Source: Myxocyprinus asiaticus (taxonomy: Eukaryota; Chordata; Actinopteri; Cypriniformes; Catostomidae). Taken from it: a DNA stretch of 64,000 bases. Made by a program: the position numbers and the translations under genes. Location: positions 18,631,501-18,695,500 of the forward strand of contig NC_059351.1 of NCBI RefSeq assembly GCF_019703515.2, given 5' to 3'. The notes beneath the pieces are model-generated. The model saw only the letters and a list, made by a program, of their open reading frames with translations, was not told the origin of the DNA and ran no database searches. Position 1 is the first letter of the stretch. Each line of letters opens with the position of its first letter. Shown here in pieces: positions 23,400 through 36,080 of the stretch.

Positions 23400-24990
23400 G
23401 CCTTCAATGTAGGTGTTGCTATGTCGTTGCTAGGATGGTCTGAGTGTTTTAAGCACATTTCTGTGCTGTTGCTAGGGTGTTCTGGACTATTGCCATTTGG
23501 TTGTTTAGTGGTCCAAGCCACTGATCAATGTTTTTTTATTATTATTTTTTTTATAATTGCCAGCTTTGCACTGCTTCCATGGCCTGTGGATTGTGTGTGT
23601 GTTGTGTGCATCTGAACAAAATGGTGAGATGTGCACAGTATTTTCAGATTTGAATGTGCCTGATCATAAACCGGTTGTGTTCACTTTCATGTGAATCGGC
23701 CAATATTTCCACCACATCCGAGTTCATAGTTGCAGCATACTGTATTTACAATGGCTTGCCGAGTCAATTGATGTGGTCAGTAACTTTGCTATCATTTGAC
23801 CGCTGCTGAAGTTCGGCATGAAACACTTGCCAATGTGCATGCATACATAAAGTCTTTCATAGAGATATTTCAGGAATTTGGAGAAACAGAAAGCATCTAT
23901 TTCATGCATCTGTTTTGAGCAAGTCAGCAGTTTGAGGTTTTGTAACCGATCACTCATTGAAACCACAATGAATCAATTGTAAGTTGTGTTTTTTAAAAGA
24001 GTTGGTTTACCCTATAATTAAAATGTTGTCATCATTTACTTATTCTAAACCCATATGACTTTTTTTGTGGAACTGGAAAAGAGATGTTTTGTAGAATGTT
24101 ACCAGTTACCTGCTGTATTACTACCAGTTTACTGCTACAAAATACTCCCAACACAAGTGATTACAGTGTAATAAAGAGCACAGGAGGTCAGTCAACTCTA
24201 AGTGCTCCTCAAATCCCAAAAACAAACACCTATCAGCATGCTGAATGTTATATTACAGATGACAGGCTCAAACGGCGCATCACTCACAGACCTTTAAGAG
24301 TGAGATAAAGCTGAAAAACCAAAGACTCAGAGAGAATTTGAACCACCAAGGACCTGTTTACAAGCACCCACTCAAACACTGTAACTTTACCCACATCTGA
24401 AGCCTTGATTCAACAAACAAAGTGACTTTTCATAGGGAATTAGTCCATGAATTCATGCTTAACTTTGCTGCAGCCGCCGCCCACATCCCTCCTGTGTTTT
24501 AAAAATTCAGACAGGACTGATGATGGGTCACAGCCGGGCCACCAATGTTTTGATGCGTGTTTCTTTGAAATGATAATTCATTTGGTGCCGGTTATTATGT
24601 TTGTCCTCTTCTCAGAGACTCAGAGTGAGTTTGAGCTTGAGCTTAGCTTCAGAGAGACAAATGGCTGGTTTTAAATGATTATTTGTCTCATGGTATGCTT
24701 TTAGTGGTCTTGGTCATGAGAAGTAAACTGGAAAATAGGTCAGGATTTTGTTATAGCCTAGGAAGCATTTGGCATTAAAAGCATTTGGGCAGACTGTTTT
24801 TATGGTTCTAGTAAAGGGTCAAGGTTTGGCTGGTTAGCTCGGCACTGTTAACCCCTGCTGGTCGATGTTTTAACTGCATCGTTACGGCACAAAGAGCATC
24901 TTTCTCCATTTAAAAAGTAGCTGTGTATTGACAAAGTTTTTGCAAGCAACATATACATTGCAAATATTTCATTACATTGTGGTAGATTGA
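23400..24990. other. Unassigned intergenic sequence
   Basis: No gene, terminal repeat or RNA recognised. At 23390-23530 there are three loose repeats of a TTGCTAGG-containing phrase typical of low-complexity fish DNA. Confidence 0.35.
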
Positions 24991-24996
24991 AAAAAT

Positions 24997-25330
24997 CTAT
25001 AGACCCTCCTGATTAAAAGTTATTAAAAGAATTTTGATTTGTAAACACACTTTAGAGTTACAAGCAAATAAAATGTTTGGGCATGGCCCATTTTCACTTA
25101 TTGACCTACATCTTCTTAACGCAAAGTCCAAACTTAACGAAACTTGGTAAAGTTCATCACAAAGACTTTTTGTGGATGCATGCCAAATTTCGTCCAATTT
25201 TGGCAATATATGTCCACAAATTATTATTATTATTTTTTTTCTTCAAAAATATAAAACAAAATCAATTCTTTTTCGAACTTGTCCCAGGCCATTTGTCAGA
25301 TTTTGCACGTAATTTGGTAGGTATGATCTA
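24997..25330. repeat. Dispersed repeat, copy 1 of 2
   Basis: Shares with 25800-26080 the phrases TTATTGACCTACATCTT, TCCAAACTTAACGAAAC and GCCAAATTTCGTCCAATTT in the same order. It has no termini or coding potential that I can see. Confidence 0.6.
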
Positions 25331-25799
25331 GAGATGCTCCTGACAAAAAGCAGCATTTAGAAGATATGAGCCAATTTCTGTTTGGGTGTGACCTATAATG
25401 ACTGTCTCAGGCTGTTCACACAGGCAGATGTTTTTTTTTTTTTTTTTTTGGCCTATCTGACTCAAATCCATTTAGGTTTTTGTAGTCTGAACAGGACAAA
25501 AACACATAAAATCAGAATTTTACAAGCCTGATCCAAACCACATTCCTTGGTGTTTTGGAATCTGATTAATATCAGATTTTTGTTAATGTGTCTTAGTTTG
25601 AACAGTCAGATTGGATTTCATGTGTTTTTTTATCAAACGTTGCGTGCGACAGATGTATTGTCAGGTTTTGCGATGAGAAGATATATACTGCATTCCAAAC
25701 GGCATAAATTATGCCTTCACAGGGCCCTTTGAAGGAAAAACAATAATGATGGCCATGCTGTATTTTCAATAAAAAATGACTTTAAAAGTGTCAAAACCT

Positions 25800-26080
25800 T
25801 TCAGACCTCCGATAGTGGAAGGAAATGAGGGTAATTTGTGGAATTTGGGGGTGGTTGGGGGGTGTTCGGCCCCTTTTCGCGGTTGGCCCACCTGGAAAAG
25901 TCCTGGTTCTCCCTATGGCCAGTCTGCCCCTGCTCTCATGCATGGTGAACATATTGCAACTTATTGACCTATATCTTGAAAACGCTATATCCAAACTTAA
26001 CAAAACCTAGTACATATGGACAACAGAAAATTCTGAGGGCACTTGCCAAATTTCAGCAATTTCCCATGCTAGGTGGCGCT
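25800..26080. repeat. Dispersed repeat, copy 2 of 2
   Basis: Carries TTATTGACCTATATCTTGAA, CCAAACTTAACAAAACC and TGCCAAATTTCAGCAATTTC, then GGTGGCGCTGTAACTTA. Related to 24997-25330. The class is unknown. Confidence 0.6.
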
Positions 26081-26154
26081 GTAACTTAAATCCTAATAGT
26101 GCAACAGTAATCAAAGCAGTTGAAATTCGACATCAAAACAACTTTGACAACTTA

Positions 26155-26898
26155 GGGGGCTTTCACACTGGGCACGTTTGCTGTGGTCCGATTCCGAGTG
26201 CGATTGTTCCCGGTGCCCCCTGCAGCTTTGGTCTGGTTTCACACTCACTTGATTCTATCGAACCCCGGTCCATTTGCGTTCATCTTACGTCATCACAAAC
26301 ACGCATGGAGAACACAACGCGACTCATCATACTTTTTGTTTTTTTGTTATTTTGGTGCTATTATGCACAGCAGAGTGAACAACAACTGCGTATATGTGCG
26401 CTTCATGGTGTTACTCATCAGATGTCCAGGGGAAGGCGGCTTGCTGCTGCTCGCAAACGGCAGTTTTTGAGGAGACAGCTGATTGCAAGGAATTCATTTG
26501 AATCTTTGTTTACACTGCATGCTTACTCACGCTCGTGTCCAAGGTGAAGTTATCACCACTGTCATCTCCTATTATACCCTATATTTATAACCTATAATAG
26601 TATTTATATATAGTATTTATAAGGTGTATAGATAGATAGATAGATGTCGTCATCAGCTAAAACACATGCGCAGGTTATTTTACTTCCTGAACGAGTGCGC
26701 ACCTGAGTCCATGTTGCTTTCACGTTCACGTGAATCGCGCTACAGTTCCATTGCAACCGAACTCAGACCACCTCCTACAGGTAGTCTCGGGTTCGGTACC
26801 ATGGTGCGCTCCCCGGTCCACATGACAGCTTTCGCATTACCAATTTTTTATGCGAACCGTGCTGTGTTTCAAACTAAACTGCCAGTGTGAAAGCACCC
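26155..26898. mobile_element. Harbinger-type non-autonomous element with TTA duplication
   Basis: The left end GGGGGCTTTCACACTGGG and the right end CCAGTGTGAAAGCACCC are inverted repeats. The three bases TTA flank the element on both sides (26152-26154 and 26899-26901), which fits the 3-bp target duplication of PIF/Harbinger transposons. The 744-bp interior has short frames on the plus strand without transposase motifs. It includes a short GATA tetranucleotide run at about 26627-26643. Confidence 0.75.
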
Positions 26899-27368
26899 TT
26901 AAACACAGAATTCACAGAATCTGATCATAGGATATTTTGGTGCTTTGACCCTGATAATTGCTGCTTGTGGGTATATTAATATTGTAGCAGATGTTTTGTC
27001 AGTGCCCAATGTTTTCTGAAGGGCTCTTAAAAGTATAAAATTGACTCATTTTTGCCTTGGATGTCACAGGTCAGGATAGTCGCTAGGGAAGGAATTCAGG
27101 ACATGGCATTTAAAGGTCAGGTTCAAAAAAACCTGGATGCAGAGTGCACATGAGCAAATTTGCCATTTAAAGTGCATACCTCCAGGATTTCCTGTACCAG
27201 CTGAGCAACTGCCATTGAGATGAATTGGAATGCTAACTCCAGGTATTATGAACCACCTTGTGGTAGCAGTGGCATTGCATGTCAGAGATGCCGATGCAAA
27301 CATGGTTTTTGCTAATGATAGCTTAATAACATGTTGTGGCACAACTCTTGAGAGGTGTGTGTTTATGT

Positions 27369-28003
27369 TAGTGATGGGTCATTCGCGAACGAGTCGGCTC
27401 TAAGAGCCAGCTCTTGTAGGTGAACGTTGGGAGCTGGCTCGCATATCAGAAGAGCTGAATCTATTTATAAAAATATTAAAAAAAATAAGATATGATTAAT
27501 CAAAAGATTTAAATAAATAGAATTAACGAATTCAAAGAACGAAAAAAGAAATAAATTAGTCTTAAATGCTCAAGCTCATACACTTTCGTTCTGACTGTCT
27601 GCTCAGACTAACAGCCTCACCTGTTGTTCCTGTCAATCAGACATGCTGCGTCAACCAATGAACCAAAGATGCGTAAGGGAGGGCGGAGCCGACTTATTAT
27701 GTTGTTCAGATTGTATTCGTTTTGAATTGTTACATTTATATGCACTTTGTTTATATACATTAAAAAGTTATACTTTAAATGCAAATGCAAACCAATGCAT
27801 TTTTAAATACAATGTGGTTAAGGTAGAGTATGATTTCATTTAATAATTTAATTAGAATTGTTTTAACATCAATCATAGTCAAACTATCGCAAACTGTTTG
27901 ACTTGAAAAAATACAAAACATTTTTTTTTTTAAAGCCGGCTCTTTTTGGTGAACTGAACCGAACAAGCCGGCTCACTGAAAAGAGCCGGAATGCCCATCA
28001 CTA
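27369..28003. mobile_element. hAT-type MITE with perfect 8-bp TSD
   Basis: The element starts TAGTGATGGG and ends CCCATCACTA, a perfect 10-bp terminal inverted repeat. It is flanked by the perfect 8-bp duplication GTTTATGT (27361-27368 and 28004-28011), as hAT transposases make. Next to both ends are GC-rich subterminal blocks built on AGCCGGCTC/GAGCCGGCT. The interior of about 635 bp is AT-rich and has no transposase. Confidence 0.9.
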
Positions 28004-28167
28004 GTTTATGTGTGTTAGTTGATGAGTGAAGCTAGACTTTAGTGAGCCAAATACAAGTCAACGCTAAGATGTTTTCTTTCATGATGGTGAGAGGGAATGT
28101 CTGTCACCACACTTTCAGGATAAGTCAACACAAAGGATTTTGGTGGAACCCAGAGAGAGTAGTGCAT

Positions 28168-28213
28168 TTTTCCAAATGTCTCATTGGAATTTTTCCAAAT
28201 GTCTCATTGGAAT
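28168..28213 (+). repeat. Short tandem duplication
   Basis: TTTTTCCAAATGTCTCATTGG is present twice head to tail, followed by a C run of about 10. A local replication-slip type duplication. Confidence 0.85.
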
Positions 28214-29104
28214 CCCCCCCCCCCGCCTCAAATAAACTGCTGTTTTTGGATGCTATTAAGCAGTCATCCCTCTTTTTCTAAAAACAACCCCCACAGCTCC
28301 AAATAATCATGGAATTTTTTTAACTTTTTTCTTTCTTCTTTTTTCAAAAACGAGCTGACAAAAGTAAGTGCTAGCTAATGCTGCTGATTGTATCTCTTGA
28401 CTGTTCAAAGATGCAGCGAAACGGCCATCATGATTGCTATCTACCGTGCGACCCGTACAGGAAACGTGCCAGCAGCACGTATTATTTATAACGCAGCCTG
28501 TCATGAAGCATGATCTAATCTTACTCGCCTTGAAACTTTGATGGCAAAGTCAATGGCAGTTATAGTTAAACAGTACACAGAGATGTCATTACAAAACTAA
28601 AGTTATACATACACATAAAAATATCCCTCTAAAGAGTGAAGACAAGAATGTGCACACCGATACAGTTGGCTACACATCAGCACACAGGGGGCGTGGTTTA
28701 GCGTGGGGGAAAACAAATCTCGGTTGCCATAGTTACCCATTTCTTTTGAGTAAAACGGGGAGAATTATGAGAAATAGTTTTAGAGAAATAGAGAAATAGC
28801 TAGTGCCAAAATGCTTTTTCTTTTTTTGTTGATAAAAGAAAACTTTATTCAAAACTGTGTAGTCTAATCAGGTTCATAGGAAGATGATCTGAATTTTGCT
28901 GTATTGCAGCATTTCAGGATGATTTTGTGACATTTATTCATCTATTTGTGAATTTATTCATTTTTACCTGTGATAAAACCTGCTATAGACATACACTTGT
29001 TTAGATGTGTGATCACAGTTTCACAATCCCTTTACATCTTCTCAACAAATTGCTTGGAAGTGATACAAATTAAGTTCTGGGTTTTTGGCTTTGTTTGAAG
29101 TGCA

Positions 29105-29458
29105 AAAACTACACAACAATGATTTGCAAATCAGTATTTGGTGTGACCACCTTTGCCTTCAAAACAGCACCAATTCTCTGAGGTACACCTGGACACAGTT
29201 TTTCTTGGTTGTTCTATCTATTTAGGCTGTAATCCCAGACTGACTCAATGATGTTGAGATCCGGGCTCTGTGGGGGCCATACCATCTGTTGTAGGGCTCC
29301 TTGTTCTTATATTTAATTTGATTTGCAAAGGGAATGTTGAAATATAAAATTGATATTTCCTATTGATACACTAAAAGCAGAATATATAAAATAACCGTTT
29401 TAAGACAAATGTTTTTTGAAAAATATAATGCGCCTAAGACTTTTCCACAGTACTGTAT
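29105..29458. mobile_element. Tc1-like element remnant
   Basis: The right end CCTAAGACTTTTCCACAGTA followed by CTGTA matches the terminal repeat style of fish Tc1-like elements, and the interior TTGAGATCCGGGCTCTGTGG is part of a Tc1 transposase gene on the minus strand. The left terminal repeat is missing. Non-functional. Confidence 0.65.
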
Positions 29459-29459
29459 A

Positions 29460-30450
29460 TTAGAGTTTGACCGATTGTGGATTTTGCAGATAGCAATTAC
29501 TAAAGGTGGCGTTTCACTAGCTGATGTTTCCAATGTTTTTCAGGTGTTAGCTTCATTAACATCATCACTGGCCAGGCAGAGGGAGACAGAGCACGCATTA
29601 GCGTCTCTCAGTGGGAGGTGTTATAACTTGACTGTCGGTACTCCCTGATGAGTTAATGGCTTCAAAGACAGAAAAAACACATCCGTTTTATTTGAAAAAA
29701 TCATTCTGTCACTGAGGCGGGGTCTTGTATTCTTGTCAAGTGACCAATGAGCTTCTTCTTTTAGTGAAGAACTTACAAAACGTCAAGCTGATGTGAAAAT
29801 TTCATCGCACTCAGATTCTATCACCAAGCTTTTTCTATTAAAAGAAAAAGATTTCTGTGGCCCAGATCTTTGCAAAACATGACTCTAAATGTGTAAAACA
29901 TTTTACATTTAATACTTGGGTCTTATTTTATATAACATAAACATAAGCTTTATATTTGGATCCAGCTTTAGATTATATGAATATATTTTAGTCTACATTT
30001 AAATAACATTATGTATATATATGCATACCTTACAAGTTTGTACTTTTGTTTTATTTTAGTTCATGGTGCTTTAATATACTTTTGAATAGTTCACTTTCTA
30101 CCAAATGACACACATTTGTTGCCCAGCTCTTTGCACAATGTGACTATAAATGTGTTAAAGAAAAGGATGCAAGTTCTCAATAGGACATGTCTTTAACAAA
30201 CAACCAAACATAGCAGATGCTGCAGACTCTTGGAGTAATATTGAAAAATACCTGTCTATTTAAAAGCTTCAGGATGATTGGCTGTGAAAATGGGGCATGA
30301 CAGTAAAGATTTTAGAAAAGTCAAAGGCAGTGGTTAAGTGTGACACGTTCCCTCCATTTTCAATCAGAGGGAAAGATCACCGAAAACAGTCACTAAGTGT
30401 GACACCCCCCAACCATATCAAGTTGTTCTGAGTCTGCTAGTGTGGAGCCA
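29460..30450. other. Unassigned intergenic sequence
   Basis: No gene or defined repeat ends. Two similar phrases (GATCTTTGCAAAACATGACTC near 29865 and CTCTTTGCACAATGTGACTA near 30126) suggest an old local duplication. Confidence 0.35.
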
Positions 30451-30452
30451 GC

Positions 30453-31084
30453 TTAAAGGAATAGTCCACCCAAAAATAAAAATTCTCTCATCATTTACTC
30501 ACCCTCGTGCCATTCCAGATATGTAAGACTTTCTTTCATCTGCTGAACACAAATTAAGATTTTTAGAAGAATATTTCAGCTCTGTAGGTCCATACAATGC
30601 AAGTGAATGGGTGCCAAAATTCTGAAGCTCCAAAAATCACATAAGTCAGCATAAAAGTAATCCTTAAGACTCCAGTGTTTAAATCAATATCTTCAGAAGC
30701 GATATGATAGGTATGGGTGAGAAACAGATTACTTTTACATTCTTCTTGTTGTGTTTTTGGTGATTTACATTCTTCATGCATATTGCCCCCTACTGGGCAG
30801 GGAGAAGAATTTCAAGCAAAAAAAGGACTTAAATATTGATCTGTTTCTCACCCAAACCTATCATATCACTTCTGAAAATATGGATTAAAATACTGGAGTC
30901 GTATGGATTACTTTCATGATGCCTTCATGTGCTTTTGTGCTTCATGGACCTACATAGCTGAAACATTCTTCTAAAAATCATACTTTGTGTTTTGCAGAAG
31001 AAAGAAAGTCGTACACACCTGGGATGGCATGAGGGTGAGTAAATGATGACAGAATTTTTATTTTTGGGTGAACTATCCCTTTAA
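30453..31084. mobile_element. F1 foldback element, complete
   Basis: Starts TTAAAGGAATAGTCCACCC and ends with the inverted form GGGTGAACTATCCCTTTAA. TTAA lies at both ends, compatible with a TTAA-targeting transposon. Each arm extends inward for most of the element, so the whole can fold into a hairpin. This is the reference copy in the window for the F1 family. No coding capacity. Confidence 0.85.
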
Positions 31085-32040
31085 GCTGGAGGAAAAGGCC
31101 AATAATATAATATAACCAATTAATTGCCCAGTATTTTTAAAAATCTATTTATTGAATGTTAAAAAAGACATAGAGTCCAAAATTAATTAAATCCCAGATG
31201 CAGTTTATTTTGCAACCAAAATCTCAATTATAACCATAAAAATGAAATTTGGTCCATAACTCAGGACTTTTAACTGTAAACAAACCTGAAATAAGCCGGG
31301 GACTCTTATTTTGAAAAGTCTTTGTTTCTAGCTCACACAAACGCATAAGGGAAACAAAACGTGCACTCTTACAATAACCTACAATGTATTACACTATAAA
31401 GTAAACATTGTTGTATAGGCTAATAAATGCTGTATGAGCAGTAATTCATCAACAGTAGATTATCATTCAGCAATCCTTCTTCATTAGCAAGACTTTTTCG
31501 CTTTTCTCTAAAGGCACCGTCAGTCAAAATCAACATGAACATTAACATTAACTTATCATTAACATATATCTACTTAACAACAAAACCTCTTTGAAGCACT
31601 CACTTTAATGACCTTATAAGAAGGAATATAATTAAAAACTATAGGTAAATATCAGCACTGATATTTGCAGATAACAGTTACAAAAAGCAACTATCTGTGC
31701 CGATATAGTGGTAAAACAGATATATAGATAAAATTGATATATCGGCCAACCTCTAGTATCTATAGCCATGGTGTAATTTTGGCTTAGCTAGCTACAGCAT
31801 TTTTGTGTCTTTTAATCCATGTCTGTTATCTACTTTCATGCCTGTCAACACTCCAGATTTTACCGGGTTCTCCCGTTTTTCCACCCCTCCTCCTGCTGTA
31901 CTCCCGATTTACAATTTATCCCGATAAACTCACGATGTTCCGCATCCACACTTTGCTTATGAGAATGTATTAGACCTCCAGGTAGCATTGCCACCTGTCC
32001 CATAAAATATGGGATTGTCCCATTTTGAAATATGAAATGA
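31085..32040. other. Unassigned sequence
   Basis: No gene seen. From about 31850 the sequence (TACCGGGTTCTCCCG and the later TCCCATAAAATATGGGATTG) looks like the flank of another dispersed repeat into which the TIR element at 32042 was inserted. Confidence 0.35.
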
Positions 32041-32041
32041 T

Positions 32042-32298
32042 GCCCCTTACAAAAAAAATCTAAACTAGCCGCAAACTTGCTGCAGCTCGTTATTTTCATA
32101 TGCAAATGAGCTTTTGATTTGCCACAAATGTTTCCCAGAAGTTTGCAGCTCTTCGACGGTAGTGGTGAACCACTGGCAAACCATTGGCAACAATGGACAA
32201 TTTGCCGCAAGTTTGCTGCAAAGCTCATTTGCATGTGAAAATGATCAGTGGCGAATTTGCGGCAAATTTGCCATGAACTCTCAATTTTCGTAAGGGGC
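32042..32298. mobile_element. Short TIR element
   Basis: GCCCCTTAC at the left end is inverted as GTAAGGGGC at the right end. Further inside, GCTCGTTATTTTCATATGCA and TGCATGTGAAAATGATCAG are partial inverted copies, and CAAACTTGC/GCAAGTTTG blocks recur. About 257 bp, non-coding. Confidence 0.7.
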
Positions 32299-32454
32299 GT
32301 CCCGAAACAAATCAATAGCCTACGGGACGCGATTTGTCCCGTACATTGTTCAGATGGCTAAACGGCAAAGTGATTCCAGATCGTTAATGTAACATTGATA
32401 CATTTCAAAATTTTCATTTGGAAATTTTCATACAGTGTGTAAGGGGTCTTCTGA

Positions 32455-33167
32455 AAAGTCTACACATTCAAGTTCAAGTTCTTTTATTTATATAGCACTT
32501 ATCCGGAAAAACAGCATCAAGGCTGACCAAAGTGCTGTACAGTACAAAATCATAAAAACACACAACGATTCAAGACCAGGACATTACATACTATTAAAAG
32601 CCAGTGAAAAGAGATGAGTTTTAAGACAAGATTTAAAAACAATCTGATACTGATAGGCAAACTATTCCATAAAATAGGACCCACAACCGAAAAGGCTCTC
32701 CCTCCTCTGTGCTATAGCCTCGAGCGTGGGACATCGAGGAGATCACCGGATCTCAGACTTCTATGTGGATTGTAAGGATGTAGTAAGTCTGACAAGTAAC
32801 TGGGAGCTTGGTTGTGTAATGATTTATAAACAAACAAGAGAATTTTAAAATTAATTCTAGCTTGAACCGGCAGCAAGTGAAGTGATTTTAAAATGGGGGT
32901 AACATGATCATACTTCCGACCTCCTTTGAGAAATTTTGCTGCTGCATTTTGGACTAATTAGAGTCGAGCAATTAGAGATTTGGAAATCCCACAATAGAGA
33001 GAATTACAGTAGTCCAGACGAGAAGTGATGAAAGCATGAACTGCTATCTCTAATGTTTTCTCCAACAAAAAGTGTTTAACTTTATAGAGTAGATGTAGCT
33101 GAAAGAAACTGGAACCTATGACAGCACTAATATGTTTGTCAAATTTCAACTGGCTATCAAACGTCAT
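32455..33167 (-). pseudogene. L2-clade LINE, 3' part of the RT ORF and 3' UTR
   Basis: The minus frame 33167-32958 encodes TFDSQLKFDKHISAVI and ITSRLDYCNSLYCGI, the C-terminal region after the RT core in fish L2 LINEs. The 3' UTR follows, ending on the minus strand in short tandem ACTTGA repeats (32468-32482), the usual L2/CR1 tail instead of poly(A). This part was separated from its 5' half by the DIRS insertion at 33168-36520. Confidence 0.85.
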
Positions 33168-33210
33168 GGTTACTTGTGTAACCTCCGTTCCCTGATGGAG
33201 GGAACGAGAT

Positions 33211-33366
33211 GTTGTGTCGATGTAGTGAGACTAGGAGTCACTCTTGGGAGCCCAAGACACCTCTGGTCTTTGATAAAAGGCCAATGAAAATTGGCGAGTG
33301 GTATTTGCATGCCACTCCCCCGGACATACGGGTATAAAAGGAGCTGGTATGCAACCACTCATTCAG
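33211..33366. repeat. DIRS inverted terminal repeat, 3' side
   Basis: About 156 bp from GTTGTGTCGATGTAGTGAGA to CAACCACTCATTCAG, almost identical in inverted form to 36338-36493. It includes TTGATAAAAGGCCAATGAAA and GGGTATAAAAGGAGCTGG, the latter a TATA-like promoter sequence. Beyond it (33168-33210) is a side-specific extension. Confidence 0.9.
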
Positions 33367-33434
33367 GTTTTATGCTGAGGAGCTGATATAAGGTCAGGCC
33401 ATTTCAGCGGGTAGTTCAGCGTTGTGGCAGGAGG

Positions 33435-33460
33435 GACACAACATCTCGTTCCCTCCATCA
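33435..33460. repeat. DIRS internal complementary region
   Basis: These 26 bases are the exact inverted complement of 33193-33218, the outer part of the neighbouring ITR. DIRS elements use such an internal region to align the two ITR ends when the cDNA is closed into a circle. Finding it intact beside a deletion of the recombinase gene is notable. Confidence 0.85.
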
Positions 33461-34681
33461 ACTCGAGGCAGTTGATGTGCCAATGCAGTTGCGGACCCGT
33501 CCAGAGGCCAGTGGCTGCGTGCCCGTTGCAAACAGCACCCCAGCCCGTTTTGGAGGCTTCTGTCGTGAGCAGGACGTGCCTGGAGACCAATTCTAGAGGA
33601 ACACCTGCCCGTAGAAACGAGAGGTCGGTCCAAGGGCTGAAAAGATGGTGACAGGCTGGCGTGATGACCACGCGATGTGTCCCGTGGCGCCATGCCCATC
33701 TCAGGACTCGAGTCTGGAGCCAGTGCTGAAGCGGCCTAATATGCATCAACCTGAGCGGGGTGGCCACCGCCGAGGATGCCATATGCCCCAGGCGCCTCTG
33801 AAAAAGTTTTAGTGGAACCGCTGTTTTCTGTTTGAATGCCTTCAAACAGGCCAGCATCGACTGGGCGTGCCGTCAAGGAGATTGAGTCCAACTCCAGACC
33901 GAGAAAAGAGATGCTCTGAACCAGGAGGAGCTTGCTCTTTTCTCAGTTGACCCGAAGCTGTAGTCGGCTGAGGTGTGAGAGCACCAGGTCCCTGTGTGCG
34001 CACAACATGTCTCGAGAGTGAGCTAGGATTAGCCAGTCATTGAGATAGTTGAGAATGCGAATGCCCACCTCCCTTAAAGGGGCAAGGGCAGCCTCTGCGA
34101 CCTTCGTGAAGATGCGAGGAGACAGGGACAGGCTGAAAGGGAGGACTTTGTACTGATACGCCTGACCCTCGAATGAAAACTGCAGGAAGTGTCTGTGTCG
34201 AGGAAGGATCGAGACGTGGAAGTACGCATCCTTCAGGTCTACCGGCGTGAACCAATCTTGATGCCGGACGCTCGCCAGAATACGATTTTGTGTCAGCATC
34301 TTGAACGGGAGTCTGTGTAAGGCCCAGCTCAGTACTCGCAGGTCCAAGATTGGACGCAACCCACCGCCTTTTTCGGTACGATGAAGTATCGGCTGGAGGG
34401 ACAGGTTCTATCGCACCCTTCCGTAGGAGGGTAGCGATCTCCGCATGCAAGGTAGCAGCATTTTCGCTCTTGACCAAGGTGAAGTGAATACCGCTGAACC
34501 TGGGTGGGTGCCTGGTGAACTGAATCGCGTAGCTGAGTTGGACGGTCCGGATCAGCCATCGTGATGGATTGGAAAGCACGAGCCACGTGTCCAAGTTCCG
34601 TGCAAGGGGGACCAAGGGGACAATGTCGTCGGACGTACCGGCAGGTGGGGCCTCGCAGCGGGGCAGAGCTCGAGGTGCCAT
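33461..34681 (-). pseudogene. DIRS reverse transcriptase-RNase H, broken
   Basis: The minus frame at 34359-33943 encodes RPILDLRVLSWALHRLPF, PVDLKDAYFHVSILPRHR, QYKVLPFSLSLSPRIFTKVA and RILNYLNDWLILAHSRD. The catalytic box is YLND (34047-34036) where DIRS enzymes have YLDD, so one metal-binding aspartate is lost. The minus frame at 33857-33363 continues with the connection region and RNase H-like RHVLLTTEASKTGWGAVCNG and HINCLELM. Frames differ between segments and stops intervene. Just after INCLEL the sequence falls into the internal complementary region, so all downstream coding, including the tyrosine recombinase, is gone. Confidence 0.9.
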
Positions 34682-36080
34682 ACCATGTCATGGCTGTGCT
34701 GAGTCTAGGGACATCGAAGCACTTACCTGGCTCCTTGTGACCACCCCCGGAACAGCCTGGGATGGGGGAGGAAGAGGCCTGTCCTCGTAACCCATGGTGA
34801 CTGCCACATCGGGGGCGGCTATGTGCCACAGCTGGGCGCTCAGGGGAGGAAAGGCCACCGCTGGAGCGCCAATATGGCAAGAAAAAACCTGTGTAGTCGT
34901 GGTGACGACTGTGCACACCGGGTATGTGACCCAGGGAGGAAGGAAGCCGCTCTTTTGCTGAACTGTTGGGTGGGTACCGCAGCCAATTGGGCATGCGGCG
35001 AAATTAAACAAAAAGACAACAAAAGAATGTCCGCCCGGCCCTCCACCGGGGGATGGAGTGGTCTTTTTACCAGCTCCAGGTGAGTGGGTTCCCTTGTCTC
35101 TGGGTCGCCTGTCTCAGGAGCGCTTTGAAGACCTCTGTGGGTTCTTAGGTGCCGGCTGTGAGACAGGTGGCGTCTGCTTCCTTAGCCGTCAGGGACGACG
35201 TGAGCCTATAGGGCTTGGACGGGAGCTTAGGGCATCCGCGACAGGTGGCAGCACTCTGCGAGCATAGGTGAACCGCGAGCGCATTATCCACCGGGGGAAT
35301 CGCCATATAGCCCCCGGCCGCCCCGCCATTGAGGGTAGTGAGAGCGGGGGAACTGCGGAATTGGGGCCGGGCAGTAAAAGGTGCCTCCCACGATTTCATT
35401 AGCTCCTCGTGCACTTCCGGGAAGAAAGGCACTAGAGCGGGGCGTGACTGCTTTGAGCAGCGCCGCGAGCCCAGGAACCAATCATCGAGCCGTGAGGGTT
35501 CAGGGGAGAGCAGAGGGTTCCACTCTAAGCCGACGCTCGTGGCCACCCGGGAAAGCATGTCCGTCATTTCGGCATCGGCTTGTGACTGGGCAATCGTCCC
35601 CGAAGGGGGAAGCCCAGCTGAGGCTTCTGCATCTGACTGGACAAGCCTGCGCTCGAGAGCTCATCATCTTCGCGGGCTCCGAACAAGAAGCCAGACTCGC
35701 CATGAGATGAGCCGGCGAACATATCCGGAAGCCCGATTGAGGCAGATGAGCGTGCTGGGGAATGGGAGGTCCGTGGGGGGATACCCGGCAGAGACGATCC
35801 CATTGGGGTCCCCAAATCGACCCCCAGTGCTAGCCGCACTGGACTCATACCCGTAGGTAGAAGGAACAAGGCGGGGAGCCGCTGGGGTGGCTTGCTTTCT
35901 TATGAAAGCAAGCCGCGACTGCAATGTTGCCATGGTCATGTTCTCGCAATGAGAACATGAACCATCCACAAACGCTGCCTCCATGTGGGTCACGCCCAGA
36001 CATGAAAGACAGCGATCATGACCATCCGAAGTTGAGAGATAACGACCGCAACCAGGAATAACACACAATCGGAAAGGCAT
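34682..36080 (-). pseudogene. DIRS gag region, broken
   Basis: The first frame (36080-35664) starts MPFRLCVIPGCGRYLSTSDG and continues HDRCLSCLGVTHMEAAFVDGSCSHC, a cysteine/histidine-rich opening typical of fish DIRS gag. Later parts continue in other frames (35567-35145 and 34994-34329) with Pro/Ser-rich text and TALTTLNG-like stretches. Several frame changes separate them, so no complete gag can be made. It lies 5' of RT on the minus strand, the standard order. Confidence 0.8.

Noticed and set aside
26305..26547. Short hydrophobic plus-strand frame as a secreted peptide
   Set aside because: It lies wholly inside a Harbinger-type MITE with exact TTA-flanked ends.
34569..35856. Plus-strand frames up to 175 codons in the DIRS region
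   Set aside because: They are antisense to gag of the DIRS element; GC-rich coding DNA leaves its other frames open.
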